64,000 nucleotides of DNA from Begonia masoniana (lineage: Eukaryota > Streptophyta > Magnoliopsida > Cucurbitales > Begoniaceae), in the NCBI GenBank assembly GCA_022432975.1, contig CM039510.1:36400788-36464787 (forward strand), read 5' to 3'. A program made the translations under genes and the position numbers. Positions 55,622-64,000 of the stretch are shown one piece after another. The notes under the pieces were generated by a model. It saw only the letters and a program-made list of their open reading frames with translations, was not told where the DNA came from and searched no databases. Position 1 is the stretch's first letter; each line of letters starts with the position of its first letter.

Positions 55622-55781
55622 TGTAACACCCGACATTTCGGCCAGGTGATTTTCTGACCATTTTCATTGTCACCCTCTTATTTAACCGTTATGATTTAAA
55701 TTTAATGTTAAGACAAATTTATTACAAGTTGAGTAAAACTAGGTTAGGTGGCAGTTTTGTAATTAGAATCGATGGATTTAG

Positions 55782-55789
55782 TATAAATA
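55782..55789 (+). promoter_or_regulatory. TATA box in LTR
   Basis: TATAAATA, 160 bp into the LTR (repeated at 63058-63065). This implies a short U3 and a very long transcribed R-U5. Confidence 0.6.
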
Positions 55790-56312
55790 GGAAATGGAAA
55801 CCTTAAATCTCATTTATTGCCACTGTAGCCGACATTCCCTCTCGGCGATTTCTTCTCTCCCAAGTTCTTGCTCTCAGCTACCAGAACTTTCCTCTGCCGA
55901 CGACCGATTTCGAGCTTGCTTTTCTCTGCAAATCCACACCCGAGGTATGAAATGGACAATGTAGTCATTCATTAGTAAATAGAGCTCTGTTCTCAGCTCG
56001 GCACTGAGTTCGGATTTTTAGCAGTGGCCGAGCAGTTTGTGATTTTCTTAATCTGAGAGTAGAAATGTCATCCCGAATCAATTCTGAGCATTTTAAGTAA
56101 CCAACTCGGATTTAATCAATGGAAAAACCTGTCCACCTAGTTTCGGATTTCAGACTGCAGTGTGTCAAACAGAGGAATCAGAATGACTTTAGCTAATAGA
56201 TCCTAGGGTGGTTTATGATTAGGACTACTAGGACTTTGTTTTAACTACTGTAATGTACATGTTTTAGGTGAAGAAGTTAAAGAGAGGAAGTTCGGATTGC
56301 TAAGGAATCCAG

Positions 56313-56969
56313 GTAAGTGAATGTATTAAGATTTCCGGCCACTAGGGCCCTACACCGCAAGGGTATTAGGGAATCACTGAGATGTTAGCTTATTGACTAT
56401 GACTTGTTATTTCCACGATATGAAGAAGTTATGTAAGAAAATGTAAAGTTACAGGATGTTCTACTTGTCCTTATGGTATGACTTTTCTCTATGAACCTCA
56501 TGTCTATGCATCATGCCCACGTTTATGATTAAGTAGAGAACATGAAAAGTAAATGTAACCATGATTAAGTGCAGAACGGGGAAAAGACTATATTATGTAT
56601 GACTCGCGAATTCTCCCACTGGTGGAGGCCGAGTTAATGATATGTATGACTCGCGAAATCTCCCACTAGTGGAGGCCGAGTAATGATATGTATGGCTCGC
56701 GAATTCTCCCACTGGGGAGGCCGAGTAAAGTATCATGATTGCCGCGATAGGCAAATGATTATGTATGACTGCCGCGATAGGCAAATGACTATGTACCCCT
56801 GTCTTCCTCCCTCGTTCCCTGCCTTAATACATGTTATGTAAATGATAAAGATGAACATGAATGAAGAATGGTTTATGAATTATGTCCCTTTAAATTGTGT
56901 ACTCATGTATATCTGTCAGCATGCATTCCTTACTAAGCATTAGGCTTATAGTTAAACCTTATGGTGTAG
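56313..56969 (+). other. Predicted LTR intron with partial splice-site-bridging helix
   Basis: Donor CAG|GTAAGT with GT at 56313. GGCC-ACTAG-GGCC stem-loop at 56337-56349. Left strand CCTACACCGCAAGGG at 56349-56363; right strand ACCTTATGGTGTAGG at 56956-56970. Thirteen of fifteen positions pair, including one G.U; the C x A and terminal G x A positions do not. The acceptor AG is at 56968-56969. A three-unit CTCGCGAATTCTCCCACTGG-type array lies in the loop. Confidence 0.55.
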
Positions 56970-57326
56970 GTGAAGAAGGTTCAGGTGAGGATGTTATGTT
57001 CAAAGAGGATGCTTATGGCTGGTTGCTGGAGGATGCTCAAGGTGACAGTGCGGGACTGGAGAGGCGATTTATGACCCCTGGTTTAAACTCTTATGTTACA
57101 GTATGTTAAAGGATATGGTAGTTTAAGTAGGATGAGATTATTTTAAAACGTTGAGCTTGAAACTGTCTAGTGGATCACTGAGTCAAGGAATGATTATGTA
57201 GATTTATGAATGATCTGTTGCTTAAGTCTTCCGCTATATGCGTTTGGATGAGTTGTGTTTTCTTCCAGTTGAAAGGAGTCCTTTGATGATTTAGTGTTCT
57301 CTACCGTAAGACGGAAGCTGGATGAG

Positions 57327-57770
57327 GCAATCTTCCGGCTGACGTCATCGGCAGATGCCGAATGTTAGAGTTTGATGGTTTAGTCTTCCGGCTGACGTCA
57401 TCGGCAGATGCCGAATGTTAGAGTTTGATGGTTTAGTCTTCCGGCTGACGTCATCGGCAGATGCCGAAGGTTAATTGTTTGACGGTTTAGTCTTCCGGCT
57501 GACGTCATCGGCAGATGCCGAATGTTAGAGTTTGATGGTTTAGTCTTCCGGCTGACGTCATCGGCAGATGCCGAATGTTAGAGTTTGATGGTTTAGTCTT
57601 CCGGCTGACGTCATCGGCAGATGCCGAAGGTTAATTGTTTGACGGTTTAGTCTTCCGGCTGACGTCATCGGCAGATGCCGAATGTTAGAGTTTGACGGTT
57701 TAGTCTTCCGGCTGACGTCATCGGCAGATGCCGAAGGAATAGTTGATGATGGTTTAGTCTTCCGGATGAC
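57327..57770 (+). repeat. 53-bp tandem array with TGACGTCA palindromes
   Basis: Eight units of TCTTCCGGCTGACGTCATCG followed by GCAGATGCCGAATGTTAGAG and a TTTGATGGTTTAG tail. Each has one TGACGTCA (bZIP-type core) and a CATC-GGCA-GATG hairpin. Confidence 0.94.
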
Positions 57771-58276
57771 GTCACCGGAAGACGAAAAATGTGTTTTGTC
57801 GATTAGCGACCGGATGATGTTTTAATTTAGCACGTGAGACCTACGTGTCCACCGGAAGATGTCTCCTTTTAGGCGATGTTAAGCGAGTCACGCGTAATGC
57901 ACGTGATGACCGGACGACTAAATTTCTGAGGGTTGTCAACGCATGCAACCCATGCAAACCCGAGTGGTATTATGTTAAGAGAATTGAGGGCATCTCTTCT
58001 TTTCCCGGAATTGTCAGGAAACCAATGACCGAGTCTAGTCGCTCGACTCTGTGAAAGTTTGAGCCGACGAGGCGTGGGAAGTCGGGCACGAGAGGGTTCG
58101 TTTTCCTTAATGGTTCTGCGTCTCTATTACCAGTTTAGAAAATAAAAAAAAATATATGTATAATGTGAAAGTCTGTTGTGAGATAGTAAGTGAATGTAAT
58201 AATAGTAAAAGTCAGGCAAACGGTAAATGAAAGAATATGAATACGTGACGGCTCCTGGCCGGGGTCGTTACAATTG

Positions 58277-58288
58277 TGGTATCAGAGC
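58277..58288 (+). other. Primer-binding site (initiator tRNA-Met)
   Basis: TGGTATCAGAGC, four nucleotides after the LTR end. Confidence 0.92.
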
Positions 58289-58362
58289 AAAACCAGGTTC
58301 TAAAACTGATTCTGCAGACTGCCTTCCAGCACTTATTGTCACTTGAGCACACCTCAGCAACT

Positions 58363-58424
58363 GTAAGTGTTTATGATTTCATGTATGTCATTAAGTTAAA
58401 TTATGTCTGAAATGATTTGTCTAG
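58363..58424 (+). other. Predicted short leader intron before gag
   Basis: CAACT|GTAAGTGTTTATG ... TTTGTCTAG|GAATCC, 62 nt, equivalent to 32107-32166 of the other Tekay-type element. Gag starts 10 nt downstream at ATG 58435. Confidence 0.45.
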
Positions 58425-58434
58425 GAATCCCAAG

Positions 58435-61400
58435 ATGGTTAGAGGTTAACAGAGAGAGAGCAATGAGGATAGCAATGCTATTGCTCAGTTGACTGAGTTG
58501 GTCATGCGCCAATCTCACCAGATAGAACGACTGATGACAGCTAGGGAAGAACAAGGCAACTCCAGCACTAACGCAACTCATGATCATGGGGGTGAACGCT
58601 TTCACCGGCTTCGACCCCCGGTGTTTAATGGGTATGTTTCAGATCCTATTCACGCTGAGGAGTGGATCCGAAAGATTGAAGACATGTTTAAGTACGCAAA
58701 GGTTGACGAAGGGGATAAGGTCACCTATGCTGTCTTTCATTTGGAGTTAAGTGCAAGGCATTGGTGGGACTCGATCCAGAGCACCGCTAATGCCGAAGCT
58801 ATGACCTGGGGGATGTTCAAGACTGCCTTCTTTGACAAGTACTTCAATAGGACTGTTCGGGCCAATAAGAAGAAGGAGTTCATGAATCTACGACAAACTG
58901 GCTCTGTGACGGATTATATATGTGAATTTGATGCTTTATCACGGTTTGCTCCCCGTATGATTGAGGATGAGGAAGATAAGATTTACCAGTTTGTTTAGGG
59001 ACTGAAGCCAGGTCTGTACATGAAAGTGAAGACTGCCGGGATACATAATGTACCTTATGGTGAAGTGACGGCTAAGGCCTTGGAGCTAGAAGAGGCAGAG
59101 ATGACAGCATATGCACAGCGCGAACAGCCAAAGAAACTCATGAAGGACACACAGCCGCCACCACGTCAGAACAAAGGTTGGTAGCCACGACAGAACAGGG
59201 GACCACAGCAACAACAGCATGGAATGAAGAGGCCCCTCAACCAGAATGATGACCAGGGAAAAGGAAAGAGACCTCTGGCGCCCCTATGCCCTATATGTCA
59301 GAGGAACCACCCTGGTGAGTGCAAGCTGCTTTCTGGCCGGTGTTTCAGGTGTGATAAGACCGGACACATGGTCAGAGATTGCCCCATGCCGCCAGACCCG
59401 AACCGTGCAAGGGTTGTACCCAGAGTGTATGCGTTGATGGAAGATGAGGGAGCTGTTCAGCATACAGTCATATCAGGTACCATCATGATCTGCGGTTTTG
59501 CTGCTTATACACTTATTGATACAGGGGCCACACACTCGTTTATATCAACCTTGTTTGTATGCAAACATAGCATAGGACCCTCACCAGCTGAAAGGTTATA
59601 TAGTGTTGTGTTGCCATCAGGGAAGTCCCTACATTCAGAGCAGATTGTTAAGGGTGACGTCGTGTCCTTAGGGGATAAGAATCTCTATGCGGAATTAATT
59701 GTCATTAACATAAAAAGGTATGAAGTGATATTAGGAATGGATTGGTTATTTAGACATCATGCCACGATAAGTTGTCGATCTGGAATAGTTGATTTTAGAC
59801 CCCCAAATGATAACCATTATTCCTTCCAAGCTATTCCTAAAATAAGTAAGATACCAATTATATCCTCACTAGAAATATACCGAATGCTGAGATGTGGTTG
59901 TGAGAGCTACCTGGCTAGTGTAATAGATGACCGGGTGAAGAATAAAATTGAGCTTCAGGATATTACTATAGTCCGAGAGTTTCCCGAGGCATTCTTAGAT
60001 GATTTACCGGGTATACCACCCGATAGAGAGATAGAGTTTGTAATTGACACATACCCCGAGGCATCACCTGTATCTAAGAATCCTTACCGTATGGCACCTG
60101 TTGAGTTGAAAGAATTGAAGGTTCAACTGCAGGAATTGGTTGACAAGGGATTTATTCGCCCCAGCAGTTCTCCTTGGGGTGCACCAGTCTTATTTGTAAG
60201 GAAGAAGGATGGTTCTCTTAGAATGTGCATAGACTATAGGGAACTAAATAAGTTGACAATCAAGAATAGGTACCCCTTACCTAGGATTGATGACTTGTTT
60301 GACCAATTGCAAGGAGCCAAGGTATTTTCGAAAATAGATCTACGTTCGGGTTATTACCAACTGAAGGTTAAAGAAGGAGATATACCAAAGACAGCCTTCA
60401 GAACCCGCTATGGACATTATGAGTTCTTAGTCATGTCGTTTGGGTTGACAAACGCCCCTGCAGCCTTCATGGATTTAATGAACCGTGTGTTTCGCGAGTA
60501 TTTGGATAAGTTTGTGATTGTGTTCATAGATGATATCTTGATATACTCTCGAACTGTGGCCGACCATGAAGAACATTTGAAAGTAGTTTTGACGACATTG
60601 AAGGAGCGTCAACTTTACGCCAAACTGTCTAAGTGTGAGTTTTGGTTAGATAAGGTTAATTTCCTTGGCCATGTAGTTTCTGCTAATGGCATATCTGTGG
60701 ACCCGACCAAAATTCAGGCAGTAAAGGATTGGCCTCAACCTAAGAATGCCAGCGAAGTCCGCAGCTTCCTTGGACTGGCAGGCTATTACAGGAAGTTCAT
60801 CAAGGGATTTTCCATGATAGCTAAACCCCTGACAGGTTTGACAAAGAAGGACATTAAGTATTCTTGGACTGAAGCTTGTGAAGACAGCTTCCAGACGTTA
60901 AAACTGAAGTTAACAACAGCCCCTGTATTGACCCTCCCAACTGAAGAGGGAAAATTTAGTGTTTACTGTGATGCGTCTAAAGTTGGTTTAGGTTGTGTTT
61001 TGATGCAAGAGGGTAAAGTTATAGCGTATGCTTCTAGGCAGCTAAAGAGTTACGAGCAAAATTACCCCACTCATGATCTAGAATTAGCTGCTGTTGTTTT
61101 CGCCTTGAAGATTTGGAGACACTATTTATATGGACAGCAATGTGAGGTGTTCTCTGACCACAAAAGTCTAAAGTACCTCTTCACACAGAAGGAATTGAAC
61201 ATGAGACAGAGACGTTGGTTGGAGTTTGTCAAGGATTACGACTTTGAAATCAAGTATCACCCCGGGAAAGCTAACTCTGTAGCTGATGCGTTGAGTAGGA
61301 TGTCAACAACAATGCAGCCCGTGGTTTCAACCATGTCTACACCCTTAAGAACAGAAGTTCAGAAATTTGACTTGGAGATAGTTCCAGAGTTATCAGTCTT

Positions 61401-62856
61401 GCTCGCTGAGTTAACTATTCAACCAACAATTTTGGAAAAGATCAAGGATGCACAACAGAAGGATTCAGTGGAAAATATCAGCATGATGGATAAGTTGAAG
61501 GACACCACCTCCGAGTTCAGTCTCTCAAAGGATGGGATCCTGAGGTTTAGAAATCGGTGGTGCATTCCTAATGATGTGGAATTGCGTAAGTTGATCTTGG
61601 CTGAGGCGCACTCCTCTTCCTTTTCTGTACATCCTGGCTGCACCAAGATGTACCGAGACCTGAAGTTACAGTACTGGTGGCCTAACCTAAAAAGGGATGT
61701 TGCTAAGTATGTAGAGTCCTGTTTAGTATGCCAACAAGTCAAGGCAGAGCACCAACGTCCAGGAGGTACTCTTCAGCCGTTGCCTATTCCCGAATGGAAG
61801 TGGGAACATATAGCTATGGATTTTGTTGTAGGACTACCTAAGACGACAAAAGGACATGACTGTATTTGGGTTGTGGTGGATAGACTGACGAAATCAGCCC
61901 ATTTCTTACCTGTAAGGACCACCTATACGATGGACCAATTTGCTGATCTTTATGTTCAGGAAATTATTAGGTTGCATGGAATCCCGGTATCTATTGTTTC
62001 TGACCGTGACCCCAGGTTTACCTCTCGATTCTGGAAAAGTTTGCAAGGTACATTAGGTACAAAGTTATCTTTCAGCACAGCTTTTCACCCACAGACCGAT
62101 GGCCAATCAGAAAGGACGATTCAAATACTCGAAGATATGTTGAGAGCATGTGTACTTGACTTTCAGACAACTTGGAGTAGACATTTACCGCTAGTTGAAT
62201 TCTCCTACAATAACAGTTATCAGTCCACCATCGGTATGGCACCATATGAAGCTCTGTATTGTAGGAAATGTAGGTCACCTCTTTACTGGGACGAGGTTGG
62301 GGAAACAAAACTTCTTGGACCTGATATTTTGCAGCAAATGTCAGATAAGATTGCAACTATTTGGAAAAGAATGATGACTGCACAAAGCCGGCAGAAGTGT
62401 TATGCAGATCGAAGGAGAAGGGAACTCGAGTTTGCAGTAGGAGATGAAGTATTCTTAAAGGTGTCACCATTTAAAGGAGTCTTAAGATTTGGCAAGAAGG
62501 GAAAACTTAATCCGATATTTATTGGACCCTTCCCTGTCTTGGCAAAAGTTGGAAGTACAGCTTACAGACTGCAACTGCCTCCATCATTGGATAAAGTTCA
62601 TAATGTCTTCCATGTGTCAATGTTAAGGAAGTGTATGCGTGATCCAATGTAGGTCATCCAGCCATCGGATATTGGTTTAGAGCCGACACTGGAGTATGAA
62701 GAGAAACCAATACAGATTTTGGAATATGCAGTCAAGACTCTGAGAAACAAAGAGATCCCATTGGTGAAAGTTTTATGGACAAATCACGGCATTGAAGAAG
62801 CCACATGGGAAAGACAGCAGGAGATGTTGGACAAACATCCTAAGTTATTTGCTTGA
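58435..62856 (+). pseudogene. Gag-pol polyprotein (Tekay type) with four in-frame stops
   Basis: One continuous frame of 1473 codons without frameshift, broken by TAA 58447, TAG 58996, TAG 59182 and TAG 62650, ending at TGA 62854. Domains: Gag (58489-58998, HLELSARHWWDS); one CCHC knuckle ([14 protein letters not shown], about 59341); protease ([11 protein letters not shown], about 59512); reverse transcriptase (FIDDILIYS, about 60523); RNase H (YCDASK, about 60964); integrase with HHCC site about 61610-61740 and Asp (MDFVVGL), Asp (SDRDPRF), Glu (DGQSERT); chromodomain after the last stop (VLWTNHGIEEATWE). The 59224-62652 stretch is open for 1142 codons. All four stops are one C-to-T step from CAA or CAG. 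Confidence 0.92.
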
Positions 62857-62884
62857 GCAATTTTCGAGGACGAAAATTTTGTTT

Positions 62885-62897
62885 AAGGAGGGGTGGA
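62885..62897 (+). other. Polypurine tract
   Basis: AAGGAGGGGTGGA directly before the 3' LTR, preceded by TTTTCGAGGACGAAAATTTTG. Confidence 0.88.
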
Positions 62898-64000
62898 TGT
62901 AACACCCGACATTTCGGCCAGGTGATTTTCTGACCATTTTCATTGTCACCCTCTTATTTAACCGTTATGATTTAAATTTAATGTTAAGACAAATTTATTA
63001 CAAGTTGAGTAAAACTAGGTTAGGTGGCAGTTTTGTAATTAGAATCGATGGATTTAGTATAAATAGGAAATGGAAACCTTAAATCTCATTTATTAACACT
63101 GTAGCCGACATTCCCTCTCGGCGATTTCTTCTCTCCCAAGTTCTTGCTCTCGGCTACCAGAACTTTCCTCTGCCGACGACCGGTTTCGAGCTTGCTTTTC
63201 TCTGCAAATCCACACCCGAGGTATGAAATGGACAATGTAGTCATTCATTAGTAAATAGAGCTCTGTTCTCAGCTCGGCACTGAGTTCGGATTTTTAGCAG
63301 TGGCCGAGCAGTTTGTGATTTTCTTAATCTGAGAGTAGAAATGTCATCCCGAATCAATTCTGAGCATTTTAAGTAACCAACTCGGATTTAATCAATGGAA
63401 AAACCTGTCCACCTAGTTTCGGATTTCAGACTGCAGTGTGTCAAACAGAGGAATCAGAATGACTTTAGCTAATAGATCCTAGGGTGGTTTATGATTAGGA
63501 CTACTAGGACTTTGTTTTAACTACTGTAATGTACATGTTTTAGGTGAAGAAGTTAAAGAGAGGAAGTTCGGATTGCTAAGGAATCCAGGTAAGTGAATGT
63601 ATTAAGATTTCCGGCCACTAGGGCCCTACACCGCAAGGGTATTAGGGAATCACTGAGATGTTAGCTTATTGACTATGACTTGTTATTTCCACGATATGAA
63701 TAAGTTATGTAAGAAAATGTAAAGTTACAGGATGTTCTACTTGTCCTTATGGTATGACTTTTCTCTATGAACCTCATGTCTATGCATCATGCCCACGTTT
63801 ATGATTAAGTAGAGAACATGAAAAGTAAATGTAACCATGATTAAGTGCAGAACGGGGAAAAGACTATATTATGTATGACTCGCGAATTCTCCCACTGGTG
63901 GAGGCCGAGTTAATGATATGTATGACTCGCGAAATCTCCCACTAGTGGAGGCCGAGTAATGATATGTATGGCTCGCGAATTCTCCCACTGGGGAGGCCGA
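62898..64000 (+). repeat. 3' LTR of the right-hand element, truncated by the window
   Basis: First 1103 bp, near-identical to 55622-56724. Includes the TATA box at 63058 and the donor at 63589; the acceptor and array end lie outside. Confidence 0.95.

Larger units (their letters stand above)
55622..58272 (+). repeat. 5' LTR of the right-hand Tekay-type element
   Basis: 2651 bp, TGTAACACCCGACATTTCGG...GGGGTCGTTACA. It has a TATA box at 55782, a predicted intron 56313-56969, a short intronic array (56598-56775) and the 53-bp array at 57327-57770. Confidence 0.94.
55622..64000 (+). mobile_element. Second Tekay-type Ty3/gypsy retrotransposon (right end outside the window)
   Basis: 5' LTR 55622-58272, primer-binding site, gag-pol frame, polypurine tract AAGGAGGGGTGGA, and 3' LTR from 62898 cut by the window edge. 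The 5' flank is GAGGC; the matching duplicate would lie near 65549. In the roughly 1.1 kb that can be compared the LTRs differ at only a handful of positions, implying a recent insertion. Confidence 0.93.

Overview
The window is repeat-dense plant nuclear DNA, most likely from a eudicot. The evidence is long-LTR Ty3/gypsy elements of the Tekay (chromovirus) and Athila types, an integrated pararetrovirus-like block, a MuDR-type (MULE) transposase gene with spliceosomal introns, and fragments of a FRIGIDA-like gene. I cannot name the species. I see no rRNA, tRNA, CRISPR array or intact single-copy host gene. Nearly all long open frames belong to transposable elements or are artefacts of tandem repeats.

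Layout. 1-3891 is a noisy inverted copy of about 20921-26195 and ends at a 100-N gap. It holds pararetrovirus-like sequence, then a minus-strand LTR (2143-4688, finishing at 13023-13081). That LTR is split by an intact non-autonomous element (4689-13022; LTRs of 2.5 kb, TSD ATATT). A minus-strand LTR fragment (13082-13688 and 16943-17912) is split by a solo LTR (13689-16942, TSD TAACC). 18061-24005 is a rearranged LTR carrying about 37 copies of a 42-bp hairpin satellite. 24006-26195 is the pararetrovirus-like block, minus strand. A further minus-strand LTR (26198-26867 and 43815-45957) was invaded by an Athila-type element (26868-43814, TSD ATGAC), and that by a nearly intact Tekay-type element (29755-38967, TSD AAATC). 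A solo LTR lies at 46178-48995 (TSD AATTA). A MULE follows: hairpin array 50389-50937, TATA box, tandem array, transposase 51899-54048. Rearranged FRIGIDA-like pieces lie at 54096-55621. A second Tekay-type element (55622 onward) runs off the right edge; its gag-pol frame has four stop codons.

The most interesting signal is in the long LTRs. Six divergent LTRs (donor GT at 5792, 14688, 21303, 30281, 47546 and 56313) contain a perfect CAG|GTAAGT donor. About 30 nt after it comes a small GC stem-loop and then a strand of type CCTACACCAC. From 0.5 to 1.9 kb later a strand of type GTGGTGTAGG overlaps a predicted TGTAG|GT acceptor. The two strands can pair over 13-15 bp, and several positions change in a compensatory way between families (C-G to U-A, G.U to A-U). 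The looped-out interval is where each family carries its own tandem array. I infer an LTR intron whose ends are held together by an RNA helix buried at the 3' splice site. Two minus-strand LTR copies keep the donor and the GC stem but not the helix, so the feature is not universal. Transcript data and a wider alignment are needed.

How the parts relate. The Tekay-type elements supply Gag, protease, reverse transcriptase, RNase H and integrase in one frame each. The 4689-13022 element and the Athila-type element lack reverse transcriptase and integrase and could only move with enzymes supplied in trans. Nesting gives the relative order of events, and low divergence between paired LTRs (hand-compared) suggests recent insertions.
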